A stretch of DNA of 64,000 bases from Diaporthe sp. PMI_573 (GCA_021399435.1 JAJTUP010000103.1:62001-126000); one strand, 5' to 3'. Shown: positions 32,148 to 44,552, counted from the stretch's first letter. Notes: a model not told the origin generated them from the letters alone. Numbers and translations: made by a program.

Positions 32148-33030
32148 TTACCTAGGGGGCAACAATTACACCGTGTAGTATAGACATGATAGTTTGGTAG
32201 TACGAGGTTCAATTTTGGTGTTATATGTCTGCAGCAGTGTTTTCTTCGAGAGTAGTGCCGATCCGCCGTGATCTACAACGACTCTTTGAACATCGACCCG
32301 TGCAGGGGCTGGAATGGTGATGATACTCCTGTGCATATGTGCCCCTTGGGATCCAAGCTTAACCATAGGCTAAGACCATCCTCCTACCTCTCTAGATGTT
32401 AGCCTTTACTGTGTTCAGGATTGGGAACCTTGTAGTCACAATCAATCGATAGTACCTAGGCAATTAACCAACCGTCAAAAAAAGACCTGTTGGTCGGTAG
32501 CGATTTATCTTTGAAAGGCATGAGGACACAAGATCACGGCGTGCTGTATCCAACCATGCTACAGCTTGGAGACCTCTACCATCTTTCAATTTTCAGGGTA
32601 GGTGGGGCCCACGGAAGATTCGCCTACGATACGAATTCCTAGATCAGTCAAAATTCCGGAGGTGTCGTTGACGAAGTAAGACGTTAGGCTCAATAAATTG
32701 TGTCGATGAGCGGGAAAAGTCATTGGTATATCACACTCCAGCATACGAGGCTTTCGCTTAGTTACCGGAGAGGCGATGATCGATGATAGGGGTAATTACA
32801 TAGAAAAGTGAGAGTGTAGAAAGGTTAGCAAAATGGTTCTTTTATATCCACCAATTCAGTGATCTCACTCGTAAACAGGTCGAAAAGAAGCAGTCACGCG
32901 TAGGAGACCGCGTTGCAGGCCGCCATCACTTTAGCGAGAGGGGTCCCGTCCTACAAGAAAGGCTTTTCATTCCCAGGATACATTTAACTTAAATAAAGGA
33001 TGTATAGGATGTTTCTGTTAAAATCCATTA
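32148..33030. other. Intergenic region between NLR and pogo element
   Basis: Contains the expected NLR 3' untranslated region. Only short random frames are present. The TA at 33029-33030 is the left target duplication of the following element. Confidence 0.5.
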
Positions 33031-33190
33031 ACGTGGTTGGACAGTTAGCCGCGCAGGATACATGCCCGCGCACTTTTGCTAACTCCGCCAACTTTAGCCA
33101 GCCCTGGCACCCACCCAGGGCAAAGGAATTAATGAAAGTTGGTACCAATTGGTGCCAACTGCTTTAAATTCTTCATTTTTAATCAATTTG
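33031..33190. repeat. Left terminal inverted repeat of the pogo element
   Basis: Matches the reverse complement of 35196-35355 over its length, with scattered transitions. Similarity decays gradually beyond this point. Confidence 0.85.
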
Positions 33191-33439
33191 GTTAATTTGG
33201 AGTAGTTGGCAGGGCTGCAGTGCCAGTCTAAAGTAACCGACTTTTGGTGGGAAAATCGGCTTCCCCACCAAAATGGAGCATTTCAGATATATAGGATCAA
33301 CCTCAATCTACACCAGCCAGGTCAACTATTTAGGCGGTCTGCCGCGGACCGCTTAAGAATGTACTATTATACACTCAGAATCTAATGGAATAGACTCTTC
33401 TACATCTTTCTTACAAGTTCTTGCATTATGCCCAGTCTC

Positions 33440-34900
33440 GCCACAATTGCCACATTGTCGTTGAGGCGGTCCGCTGCGGATCGCCTTCTTAGTACTACCA
33501 GCCATTTTACCAGCTGGCCGCTTCCTCTTTTATTTCTCTTCAATTATCAGCTGGGAATCCTTAATACTAAGTGCTCCTCCCAGCTGCACTCGTGTTCTTT
33601 TGGCCCTCCGGCGCTTGGCGAGCCCTATATTAGCCTTCTTAAGAGTATAAACCCGATTATTTAAAAGAGTGATCTAATGCGCCATTGCTTGTGCACCTTT
33701 TGTAAACTTCTTAACTGCCTTAAGAATTGGTATAGGAGAGCTGCCCTGATGGGTAGAGATCCTGCCTTTAATAAAACTGGATTGCTGGACAGTCTGGTGG
33801 GCATTAGAGGGTGTTTGTGATTCCCATTTTGATGGTGACATAGGGAGGGATTGTACTGGAGTTTGTAGGCAGACATCTAGCTTGGAAATAACAGAATCTG
33901 GGTCCTATGGACAAATCCCAGCTCCTCTGAACCCAGATCTTATGTTTTCTTCCGTAAAGATCTTGTCGTGGGCTGCCTTGAACGCAATAAAGAACTCAGA
34001 CTTGGTAATATGGTTAATAGAGGCCTGGATAAAGAGATTGATCTCATCACCATATGCACGCTTTAATGGCGAGAATAATCTAACGTCTAATGGCTAGAGC
34101 AAATGAGAAGAATGCGGTAGCATACTGATAGGGATAATGTTATACTCTTTGCAATACTGCTTAAACTCCGCTGATATATGGCTCTTATGGCCATTAAGGA
34201 TAAGCATCCGGTATACATCCTTTGTCTATTGTTTTGTATACTTGTCAAAGTGCTGAATCCATTTAAGACCAGTCTCGTTATCTGTCTACCTATTTGGAGT
34301 AGGCTTAACTATCCAGCTTGGTGGGAAGCCTAACTCTATTGTCTAGTTGGCAAGGTGGTAGGCACCTTGCATAATGACAAACGGTAGGATACACCAGCCC
34401 TTCGCATTGATACATTTGATAACTATTGCCTATTTACAGTTTCCAGGCTATACAGATTTAGCCTTTCCATGGCAATTAGAACATGTAACAACCATTGATG
34501 CAGTTATCACGCCCATTATGAAGCCAGTTTCGTTAAAGTTATACAGATTGTTATCTGTGATCCCATACTTGGCCATTATGTTACAGAGTAGCCGGAACTA
34601 GTTCCCAATAACCTCCGGATCTTCGCAGAGGGCCCTCTAGTAGTTATAAGGCCGATTAAACCTAATCTTCAAGCTTAGTTGTACATCCACAAAGCGTCGT
34701 ACCCATTTAGTACCAACAGGCTTGCCATTACGCAATGCCAGCAGGAGGTTGGCCATATCTTCCACACCAGAAAGCCGCATTGGAAATCCTCGTACATCTT
34801 GCTTAATAATATATTAAATAAGTATTTGCTCTTTAATTGGGTCAAGTTTATGCTTCTCGACGCATAATTCTTCGCGACAGGATCGGTTGTTTATCCTGTC
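33440..34900 (-). pseudogene. RIP-inactivated pogo-type transposase
   Basis: The minus strand aligns with the transposase at 18.9-20.3 kb but carries many stop codons (TAG/TAA from CAG, CAA and TGG codons) and no long frame. It retains two parts missing from the other copy. One is the N-terminal side, upstream of the YIIKQDVRG block, preceded by helix-turn-helix-like coding near 34900-34960. The other is a C-terminal zinc knuckle, CGNCGETGHNARTC (C-X2-C-X4-H-X4-C), near 33435-33475. This copy therefore shows the fuller architecture of the family. Confidence 0.85.
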
Positions 34901-35195
34901 GCGTAGAGTAGATTCAGGGATATAAAAGATCCGAGCAGCCTGACGTCTACTTAATGGTTTCTTTTGATTTTTTTTAGAATTCTCAATTACTTAAAGTACT
35001 GGTTTGATTTTGTCTTCTTTCGAGTAGATTGGTATTGTGGATATTAATTTCTAGCGTATTGAATATTTAAGTAGGTAGGGTAATGCAAGACTGACGCGAA
35101 AAATAGGGACGGGATCCGCACCAAAAACAAACCCGCTCACCAAAACTTTAAGCTTTCAGACTGGCACTACACCCCCACCATGCCTCCAAATTAAC

Positions 35196-35355
35196 TAAAT
35201 TGATTAGAAATAAGGAATTTAAAGCAGTTGGCACCAATTAGTGCCAACTTTCATTAATTCCTTTGCCCTGGGTAGGTGCTAAGGCTGGCTAAAGTTGGCG
35301 GAGTTAGCAAAAGTGCGCAGGCATGTGTCCTGCGCGGCTGACTGTCCAACCACGT
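35196..35355. repeat. Right terminal inverted repeat of the pogo element
   Basis: Inverted partner of 33031-33190, ending CTGTCCAACCACGT and followed by the TA duplication. Confidence 0.85.
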
Positions 35356-35357
35356 TA

Positions 35358-36256
35358 ATTATATTGAAAGAAGGCATAAAACTTAAGGTACCGCGGCGCT
35401 AATGGCTACCAACTATCATTACTAGCAGCAATTCGCCGTGGAACTCTCGAGTTGTAGAGTACACATGTAGCCAGCCTGTGCTCTTGTAACATAGGGAATT
35501 GGGATCTTCGTGCAGAAACCAGAAGAATACTGCTGATAGGTCAAACGTAGAGCAATCCACTCGCGATCGTGATCCTGGGTTTTGGAACAAAGATTCATTC
35601 AGTGAGAATAGCAACCGACCAAAATTGTAGGTTTGCTTGTTCTCAATAACTCCATTTTGAAGAATATCAAAAGGGGCAAGCACTCGACAGCTTCAAAATA
35701 GCTTTGGGAGGTGCCGCGAGTTGTGTTGAGCGACTTGGATGCCTTGACTGCTTAGAATTGGATTAGTTTGAGCCTGTGGGTCAGCAGCTATTTTGGCTTC
35801 TACCAAGCCAAACTCATGTTCACGTGTGTCGGACTCTAGCAAAGCATGATCCGCCTCTGAAAGACCCCGTCCAGCATTGTCCGTCTGCCGTAGAAGCTTA
35901 TATGGTCGGCCTCAACATGTCCACGTTCTGTGTACTGGCAGCATCTTTCTTTGCGCGCCATGTCGTCATGAAGCTCATCAACGTCCTTAGAAGACAAGCC
36001 ATTCTTGGCCTTTAGTTTGTCGACCGTCGCGAAATCTAAAGTCTTAGAAGGGGCATTGAGATCATTCTGAAAAGCGGCGCGTGATTAGGCGCAACCGAGG
36101 TGGCAATGTTAACTGAGGTGAATGCAGAGTAGATCTCGGCACACATAAGGGGGTCGTTTGATGCGGCTAAACAAAATGTACAGTCCGTGACACAGGCACA
36201 AGAGATTTATTGCTGGTACTAGGACAGAGTGACAGAGGCCTAAGCATACTTCTCGT
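35358..36256. other. Intergenic region
   Basis: Minus frame 35399-35683 and plus frame 35776-36015 have no family signature and no exon context. The right part is expected to be the 3' untranslated region of the GcvT-like gene. Confidence 0.45.
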
Positions 36257-37696
36257 CTATATTTGTGGAATCTTCTTCCTGCGCTGGTCTTCTTTGTAAG
36301 GTGCCTGTTTAACAACCTATCTACAGGTCAGCAGAGCGAAGTGATGAACGTAGGCAGCAAAGCATGAGCTGTACTCACCGCACGAATGATTTTCTGCGGA
36401 TAACCTTCACTGCCCCACTTGATTTCGACTTGTGTTCCGGGCTTGGAGTATCGCCGATCAATGATGCCATGTGAGATGGTCCTCTTGAACGAATAGCTGT
36501 AGCACCGTGACGTGGCGCTGCCAACTAAAGTCCCATCAATATAGACGCTGCTTGCCGTGAGGAACTGACAGCGGGGCATTTCCATGTATTCGTAAGGCTT
36601 GTCGCGGAAAAGAGACGCGAACACGTCTGTGACATCTTCGCTATTCCATTCGAGAGCAACAAACTTGTTGGGTGGATTAGCTGCCACAGACTGCAGTGCC
36701 TCTTTGCCGATGAAGTCGTGATCGAAGTTTACTATCCGCTCCCATCCTAAATCATAGGGGTCGCGTTGATAGTCCTCGTGCTTCGAGGAATAGCTGCCTG
36801 AAATCTTCAGGGCGGAGTAGTCCAAGATAATCATCTTGGTGTCCTCCAAGAACTTCGCATACCTTCTGACCTCAGGATCTTCCCCAAAAACAGCAGGAAG
36901 GAAGTCGATGACTGGTGTAGGGACCGCAGCCTCAGCCTGTTTACTTGTTAGCACTTCCCAAAGGTCAAAACTAAATAGTGGTGAGAAGTACATGGTTCAC
37001 TAGTTTTGTGCGCATTCCAAGCTGGCGTATGCCAAATTTCTCACCAGCTGCCAAGATTGCCTTGTACACCGATTGTCCATCTTTGGACGGACCCCAGAGC
37101 TCATAACCTCGTTCTCCCGAGACTCCCTGTCGAAGGGCCAAAAACTTGAGCTCGCCGATTGACATCTCTTTGGCGTCCAGGAACTTTAGATCCCGAATTG
37201 ATTCTCCCGTTGCGGCCTCCAAGACTTCGTGACTCTTAGGTCCTTGGATCTGAAGCAGGTACCAATCATCTGAAACTATTTCTGTCTCAATGTCAAATTT
37301 GCGGCGGCCATGTTTGGCCTGAAAAAGGGCCCACGGGATTCCAGGACCAGAGGTGAAGATATAGTCGTTTTGGTCCAACATCATTATCAGCCCTTCACCC
37401 ATAATGTTTCCATCGTCCCGACACATAATAGAATGCTTTGCCTGGTGCCGTTTCAAATTAGGCCAGTGGTTTGTCGAAATAAACTCCAGGAATGCTTTGG
37501 CCTCGGGGCCTCGAATCCTGAGTTTGAGGGCCTGGGACCAGTCGCCGATGTAACAAGTCGTCTTCCATGACACACTCTCGTCGATCCAGCCGGTGAATTC
37601 CGCGACCTCGAATGCATTGATAAAGCGTGTCCAACTCGTGGCAGAGTGGTCGATGGGCACCATCGGCGCAATCTTTATAGTTTGGAGCTCGGCCAT
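36257..37696 (-). CDS. GcvT-fold aminomethyltransferase / folate-dependent O-demethylase-like enzyme
   Basis: Three exons on the minus strand: 37696-36992, 36936-36379 and 36304-36257, 436 residues. The introns are 36937-36991 (with a GCTAAC branch site) and 36305-36378. Motifs typical of the glycine-cleavage T-protein / LigM-DesA family are seen. They include SGPGIPWALFQ, LLQIQGPKSHEVLEA, LALRQGVSGERGYELWGP, GIRQLGMRT followed by NHAEA, FLPAVF, and the C-terminal barrel-like segment DFIGKEALQ, RTISHGIIDRRYSKPGTQVE and the IIRA region at the third-exon junction. Family members move a one-carbon unit from an aminomethyl or aryl-O-methyl group to tetrahydrofolate. Whether this one works on glycine-cleavage H-protein or on a lignin-type aromatic is not decidable; the lack of other glycine-cleavage genes nearby and the divergence suggest the second group. 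Start MAELQTIKIAP. Frame intact. Confidence 0.8.
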
Positions 37697-39164
37697 GATG
37701 GAGAATAGGGTGGTGTCCAACGAGGTTCACGACGAAGGTTGAAATGATGGTTGCTTAAGACTACCCTCAACGGCATTTGCCAGCTTTTAAGAAGATTCGT
37801 AGGGCTCTCGCTCTTCGCTCTTCGCTCTTTACAGGAGGCCGTTGCTCCGACATGTTACAAGTACATAGGAAGTGTATCGGTCCGATCGGAAGCCGTTGTG
37901 GGTCAAAGGTTACATGAATTTCTACAGACGAATCACCACATGGTAGTATACTGGCTGCACGCTCCTCCGTTCCGGTTGCTCCTTATGGAAACATGAGCCT
38001 ACGGACAAATTTCGCATCTATCGGCCGTATCCACTACTGATGCTCGGCATCACAGTACTATGTTACAACAGCCTATGGTTCCGCGACTTCGGAATGTGAA
38101 GGTCTCCGGTTGGTCGTGATGGATGATCAACTTAGTGACAGCCGGGCGAGATGGACGCGCCAGAAGGCGCCAATGCAACTGATATGAAGAGGTCAAGCTT
38201 GTGTCCCGAGCTTAGCTCGCTAACAGAGCTCAATGTTGTGTTTATACGTTCGACCAGGGTCCTGCATTATGGTATGTCTAGAATGCTTCTGTATGAAACT
38301 TGGTCCAATAAAGGTGTTTGCAAGTAGCCTGTTCGATGTCAATGTCTTCCCGTCAGGAGCGGTACTTACCGCCAAGTTCGGCGCTACAGCAGTCGACCGC
38401 GGTCTTCGGCCCCGGAGTCGGGAATGCGGAGAACTCGATTAGCCCCGTGGGGTCTGCGGAGCGGCACCGCCCCCGCCCCCCCCAAATCGCGGGGGTGGGG
38501 GGGCCGCCACCGCGCCATCATATCGGACTTGTTCTTCTGGTCCTTGCGATTATATCTCGCTGTACGTGTATAACCTGTGAAGTTCGCATCGACAGTTTCC
38601 GTGTTCTAATCTACCAACATGATTAGAAGATTACTGGCAAATCCCTCTCGTTTTTACGACTCGTGCTTGACCCGTTCCACTCTATGAGGACGTGAGCTTC
38701 TGCGAGCTGAAGCAACATTTGATGAACTCACCTAGTCGGAGATAAATAAAAGATCCGGGTTGGAAAGTATCTGGTGTAGTGCAAAGGTTCATGTTAAGGT
38801 CAGAGGTAGCCTTGCTTGCAATCAAGTGGAATGCTGGTAGCAGCATATGTGATGACAAGGACACAAGCAGCGAGCGCTTCGCCTATGGCGTCGTGCTAAG
38901 TTGACATTTCGAGGACAAGGTTAAAACACGATGTATAGAATTTCTAGAACATGGTTATTCGTATGCAGCGAGATAATAATCCTCACCTGGGAATAAATCA
39001 TCTATAAATCACGGAAGGGATGAGTAGTAGGTTTTTGTAGCCTCAGTATTGCAAGTTTTCACACCCGACCTGCCCGTTATATAATAGGATCACTTGGACC
39101 ACTAGAGGCATCATAATGAGCCTAGTGAGTCAGCTTGAAGAGATAGACATATAATGACACACTT
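37697..39164. other. Intergenic region with a GC-rich island
   Basis: No gene is supported. At 38385-38520 a C-then-G-rich island (runs of CCCCC and GGGGG around AAATCGC) could form a strong hairpin; short frames there are compositional. The left end should hold the GcvT-like promoter. Confidence 0.45.
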
Positions 39165-39350
39165 ATTACCAGATCAGTCGTTGCAGGGTATGAGCAGTTC
39201 TTTAGCAGCCAATCTAAGTATTCACTCTCAGATAGCTTTCAGTTGTTATGTCATTATTGTCAGAGTCTTTACGGCTCCCCCACCATCTGGCTGCGTTTTC
39301 TTAACATGAACCTTGATTTGTAGGTTTAGTATAGCTAGGAAATAACAAAT
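39165..39350. repeat. Dispersed repeat, copy 1
   Basis: Shares the word TAGCAGCCAATCTAAGTATT plus flanking matches (TCACTCT, AGCTTTCA, TTCT-AACAT-AACC) in the same order with 44180-44350. The two copies are diverged. No coding potential or terminal structure was recognised, so this is probably a remnant of an unnamed mobile element. Confidence 0.6.
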
Positions 39351-39394
39351 CTGCCCAAGATGCCGTTGATGGGTACTTAGATAGTATTCTTCAC

Positions 39395-40529
39395 TCAGAA
39401 TGGACCACTCAGTACATCTAAAACACTTCTTGCAATCCATGAGTGTGCATGCGTGGTAGGACTGCATAAAGTCAGATATCAGAAAAACGCAAATTCAATC
39501 AACGTACCCCTAAAAACAACAGGAAAAGGAAAAACCCACTGATATTCATCCCAGTACACATGTTTCTCGGCATCCTCGCAAGACGTTATGTTTGGCGCTT
39601 CTCCATATATTCCGGTTAGACAGCTCCCGTACAGTCCCAGAGGCTTGAATCCGTACGCTTGTGGTGTAGCGTAGTAATCGAAATCATCAAAGAGGGAGCG
39701 GAGATCTACATTGACAGCACTGGCCTTAGAAATATCCAAGAGATCTCCCAATAGATGGGTGTATGTTCGCAATTGTTGCTTGGCCAGCTTGTCAACATAG
39801 AAGCCGTAAGGTAGTCGTGAAAGGTCTGGTGGTGATAGCGTCAGGACTTTGGCCTCTGGATATGCACCTCGAAGTAAATTCTGGGCTTGCACCAAATATT
39901 GGTATGACTGCGATGCACTGATATTTGCGTTGAACAAGATGTCGTTCGCTCCAGCAAACAGAACAAATAATGGTGTTGACACAGCCATCCTGTCGGATGC
40001 TGAGAACGTCGAGGCCTGCGGTGTGGTGTTTCCCAGGAAAGAGGCCACCTGGTCGAAAACTGATGGTACCGCTATGGTACTTTGAGGTCCTGTGTAACCC
40101 TGTACCAGTGAGTTTGAAGTAGTCGCACCGCCAACTGCATAGTCGTACAGCGGAACAGATAAGTTCCCAGCGACGTACTCAGCCCAGACAAGGCCATTTG
40201 AAAATCGTCCGTTGTAGCTTATTTGACAGTTAGTATAACGATTAAGGATGCATTGTCAAGGATTATGAGGTGCGTGCGAACTATTTGTCTGAGGGCCAGG
40301 TATTGTTCGAGATTCGAGCCGAACCATTTCCTGGTTGCTATTGTTAAGCATCCAAAAGATTTTCCCTGTGGGCACGGGATGAGCGCTCACCATTGTCGCT
40401 GAGTGAGTCTCCAAATATCACCATGCTAGTGAATGAAGGGATCCCGCCTCGTCGTTGCGGAGTAAGAATTGCGCCAGGAGCCGCTCCAAATAGCGCGAAC
40501 AGCGTAATACACAGACCAGTGCACACCAT
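39395..40529 (-). CDS. Secreted GDSL-type esterase (CE16-like)
   Basis: Four exons on the minus strand: 40529-40391, 40330-40282, 40217-39540 and 39461-39395, giving 310 residues; all intron phases fit. The N-terminus MVCTGLCITLFALFGAAPG is a signal peptide. Block I VIFGDSLSDNG holds the catalytic Ser; then RFSNGLVWAEY, DYAVGGATT (block II Gly), LFVLFAGANDIL (block III Asn) and, across the last intron, WDEYHPTTHAH (block V Asp and His). The 49-bp second exon encodes SARISNNTWPSDK. The layout matches fungal carbohydrate esterase family 16 acetylesterases, which remove acetyl groups from plant cell-wall saccharides outside the cell. The substrate is inferred. All four conserved blocks and the catalytic triad are present. 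Confidence 0.87.
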
Positions 40530-42084
40530 TTTGAATTTGTTGCCTGATGGTTTGGGAACCAACTAGATTCGGTAAGATAGGTATGTGAAAGCGACGGCTA
40601 GGTCTCTTGCTTGAATTCATTGATAGTGTAAACACTAGAATACCTCGTTGTATATCCCGAGGTTCTTATATCCGCTTTCAGTCTACCAATACCACGTGAC
40701 AATAAATGTGATTTTCTAGCCAGTAATGAAGAACTGGCAACTTAGCTTTTGGGCACCGAGAATACCATACCACACTAGCAGGGATGTCAACATTGTGTCG
40801 ACCCGGCACTCCCGAATCTGGTACAATGCTGAGTAAGATTGCCCAAGAAGACTCGCCACGCCAACCTCGAAAATAGAGCTTTGTATTTACAAGATTATAT
40901 AATTAAACTGGTTAGGATAGGTTGACTATCAATTACTAGCGATACCTTGTCCTTGAATTAAACAGGGCTGGCCGACTTCTCGTGTACTGGATTTAGCCTT
41001 GTATAGGTAATCTTTGCGAGGGCGTCATGTAAATACACGAGGTTAATCGGCAGGCGGCGCGGAAAGTCCGAGTCATGTAGTGGGGAGTCAAACCTAATTT
41101 TATGGAGACACAATTCTAAGGTTGCAGATGGACGAAACAAGCAGGACGATCACAGCCCGTATTGATTCATCGCGTATCACATCAAGTACCGAAATAGCGC
41201 CAGTGACGGCAGCGACAGGCAACGACCCGGGCCGTCACAAGGGGCCCTAACCCTAGGTCACAGAGACGCGTCAACACTTAGGTCCAAGGGTCGCGGGTGC
41301 TTCGCTCTCCCTCTTTTTCCCCTCTCCTTAGCTCAGTATATTCATTGACAGCGCCAATAGACCAACTCCCATGCTGCATCTCATTCTGACCGTAACACTG
41401 TAACGGCCAACAATGTCCAGGGTGGAAGCTGTTGTATTGGCACTGTGTACGAGGATTCTAAGCTTAGGCAGAGCAGAAGAAAGGGGCAAAATCCGCAATG
41501 CGTGCGCGCAATGCGCAACGCGTTGAAGAAGTTTGATAAATGTGGTCCCTGCCTGCGGCTGGGGCCAGCCCCTGCCACAGATAACGTTACCTTGTTCACC
41601 TTTCCAGATTCCCATCTCACGTTGGGGGGTAGTCTCCAAACATTACTTTTATCATTAGATATCCGGCCCGGACTGCCAACAGTCATTAGAACCCACTCCA
41701 GTACCCACTCGTACTCTACATTTCAACCAGAGTACATGACGAGACGTAATTCACCCCTCTGTGTATATCTCACCAAAGTGTGAATATACCCCATTTTCGC
41801 GGAGCACTAAGAACACCGCAAAGGCAACAGGCCGCGGTATGGATCCCGACCTATGGAATCCTAGCATGTGGTATCCCATATCGGGGTACTGGTTGCAGAA
41901 AGCTTGTTTTCATTATAAATGTGGCCGGAGGGTGTGGAAACTGCGGCCAATTAAAAACCCAGGAATTTAGGTCACGAACGACATTCGAGCGTGCGGGAAT
42001 TAAGCTCTCGGGGTCTCGAGGCCGAAGAAGCCGGGCTGTCCGAGGAAGAGGAAGAGGGTAGTCTCTAAACTTCTGCCTTTCGAA
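40530..42084. other. Intergenic region, no gene supported
   Basis: Overlapping short frames at 41328-41786 on both strands show no motif. The part nearest 40530 should be the esterase promoter. Confidence 0.4.
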
Positions 42085-42249
42085 ATGAGGGGAAACCCCC
42101 GAATCAGTGTTTCCAACCCTAAAAACCCCAACCCCCATTGGATGAGGAACAGAGGCCGAAGGTTTTGTGTTCGGTGTGGGAGTACCTGTCACTATTCTAA
42201 CAACTGCGCTAACAACTGCGCGGTACCGCCAGAAAAGAAGCTCAAGTGA
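42085..42249 (+). pseudogene. Isolated CCHC zinc-knuckle fragment (possible retroelement gag)
   Basis: A 54-residue frame from ATG 42085 contains RRFCVRCGSTCHYSNNC, which fits C-X2-C-X4-H-X4-C exactly, preceded by a basic Pro/Asn-rich stretch. Such knuckles are typical of gag-like proteins of retroelements, but no reverse transcriptase, protease or terminal repeat was found nearby, so the assignment is tentative. Confidence 0.3.
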
Positions 42250-44178
42250 AATATTCTGTGCGTGGAACGGCCGGCTTTCGCAAAAGGGGTGGTTACCGAG
42301 CAAGGGCAAGCCGAAGACAATCTTCACTAAAGAGTTGGAAAGAAGAGATCCCTACGAAATCCGACGAAGTTGAAGCAAGGGAGATTCTCACGATTCCCAG
42401 CTCGATGTTGACGAATGGGGGCCAAAAGCAGGTGAAAGATCAGGAAAGGACCAGCCAGATTGCTTGTGATTCCCACTCAGCCGGCTCGACAGGATTGTTA
42501 TGCTTCCTAGCACCTCCATCCTGAAGAAAGCCAAATCCAGAGATGAACTTAGCCAGAGAATATGATAGGGCTGCAGAGGTTGCTCTGGCTGCATTGCGAA
42601 TCAACACTTTGTACACAGTAATATGAAAAAATGAAATTCTCCCTGTTGTTATGCTTTTCTCAGACCTTGGATAGTGCTTGCACCTTCAATGTTCAGCTCC
42701 CCAGATTCTACACAGACCTTGGCAAGACTTAAACGCCAAGCGATCTTCGGAGATTGCTGAATCCGCCAACATAAGGGTGGATCAGCGGGTCTTTCTGGGT
42801 TTCCGGGTTTTCGGGGGTCTGGAACAAGATCGATCTGCATCATGTTTGAGCTTCTAAGCGAGGCGTGGGCCAGCTGTGCTCTCAGCCACACTGCACCGCA
42901 CTTTTGAACATGCTGTGTGGTCAGATCCTGGAGCAGAAACCATTCCAGCCCTCTCAAGTTGATCTGGCAACCACGATCATGCATGTTCATAGAGTATGAG
43001 ACATGTACCGTATTAATTCACCAAATTCGCCCAAACCCCTGTCATCGCCCTTCCTTAACACAGCTTAGTGACAGTCTAAAGATGGTTTAGGGTTTTCGTT
43101 GAGCCACATTAAACCACCAGATCTCTCCACTTTTCCTTTAAATACAGAGTTCAATTGGCTTCTGCCACTGACAGGGGGTTGGACGAATTTGGTGAATTAA
43201 TACGGTAGATGCATGTCTCGGAGCCTGAAATTTGGGACAGGTTTGTTGACACAAGTGAGATAGACCGCAGCACCCAAAATGCAAGCAACAGAAAATGCAA
43301 GCATTGTTCTACCTGCAAGTTTTCTGACTTTTGGCTTGGTTGCATCAAGGCTAGGCCCTACGGGAAGTACAAAGTAGCTAGACTGTTGCCATCGCTGCCA
43401 AGGCCACAAACCACAGTTTGCCCCGTACATGCTGAACAGTATGGCCACATGCTTCCACCTTGTACCACCCCTAGAGCCAGATATTTGTAGCTGCTGCTTT
43501 TCGAAGCTCATGGCAAGCCTGCCCTCCCCTTTAGTTTTAGCCACAGTGGACTCACTGCAGATTGCGCTAGTGTTCAGACAGGACTGCGCTCAAATGACGT
43601 ACCACAACATCAAATTAAGTAGGCTCGCAGTGGTCTGATAAGATGACAATGGGGCACTTTCTAACTTCAATCCAGTTGAGACTATCATACTCGATATTCA
43701 GCCGTCACTAGAAGTTGGAGACGATTGGTGGCTGTGTGAGCTTGGGGCACTGAGAGGCTTTCTTGGTACAAGTCAGCCTTTGCAGAATGAGGCCTTGGCT
43801 TTGCTAAGTCTTTGAAGCTACTTTACTAGTCTATGCTTTTTGAAGGCCATATTCTTGTATAAAGCGCCCTGTAACAGCTTGTCTCTAGACTCATTCACCC
43901 AATTCGAGAATTCTGACGCTTCTGCCTTCCCCATCTTCCTAACTCTTTGTCCTAATTCTTCTCTCTTCGTTCAAAGCAAGACAAAATGCCTCCCAAACTC
44001 TCCATGCTGCTCTAGCCTAGGCCTTGCTCATGCCAATCCACATTTTCAAGTCTCCATCCATGACCTATATGTTGCTGATGAGTGTGTTGGCTTCGTTTTC
44101 GGTGCTACAAGCATCAAAGTTGGCACTGTGTGCGCTGGCATCATGGAAAACAACTTGAAAATCACATACAACAGCTCA
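42250..44178. other. Region without supported genes
   Basis: Minus frames 42649-42990 and 43197-43544 (one hydrophobic segment near its C-terminus) and plus frame 43840-44193 lack homology cues or exon partners. Possibly degraded repeat sequence, as it precedes copy 2 of a dispersed repeat. Confidence 0.35.
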
Positions 44179-44179
44179 T

Positions 44180-44350
44180 TACCAGGTAGCTAGATAGTAT
44201 GGACAGCTCTTAAGCAGCCAATCTAAGTATTCACTCTTGAACAGCTTTCACTAGCTGTGATCACGGTCAGAACCCCATTGCTCAAAGACACCGCCTCGTT
44301 ACGTATTCTGAACATAAACCCCGATTTCACGGCTTATAGGACTCAGGAAC
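44180..44350. repeat. Dispersed repeat, copy 2
   Basis: Diverged direct copy of 39165-39350, sharing TAAGCAGCCAATCTAAGTAT and ordered flanking words in the same orientation. Confidence 0.6.
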
Positions 44351-44552
44351 CAGTGATCATCACAACTTGTTCGGCTAGTCTCAGTCCACAACCCGCTGCT
44401 CGCTCCACGTCCACGAACACATCGGCGCTTCGTTCTTGGAGAATTCTTTGGCCGTCCCCTTGGCCGTCTAGAGCAACTCGAACCCTGCTTCTGCTAACGC
44501 GTCCCCTATCGGCATAATCGGCCGGCCTTGTATTAGGTTGAGCACTTATGCT

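Larger units (their letters stand above)
33031..35355 (-). mobile_element. pogo/Fot-type transposon with long TIRs, RIP-degraded
   Basis: The element is 2325 bp, flanked by TA on both sides (33029-33030 and 35356-35357), as required for Tc1/mariner insertion. The ends are long inverted repeats beginning ACGTGGTTGGACAGT, alignable over about 160 bp at roughly 90 percent identity. The interior is an inverted copy of a DDE transposase related to the one at 18.9-20.3 kb. Differences from that copy are overwhelmingly transitions, and many are CpA to TpA on one strand or TpG to TpA on the other, the RIP signature. Confidence 0.9.

Noticed and set aside
43197..43544. Minus frame with one hydrophobic segment as a small membrane protein
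   Set aside because: Single weak hydrophobic stretch, no signal peptide position, no homologous motif and no promoter or exon context.
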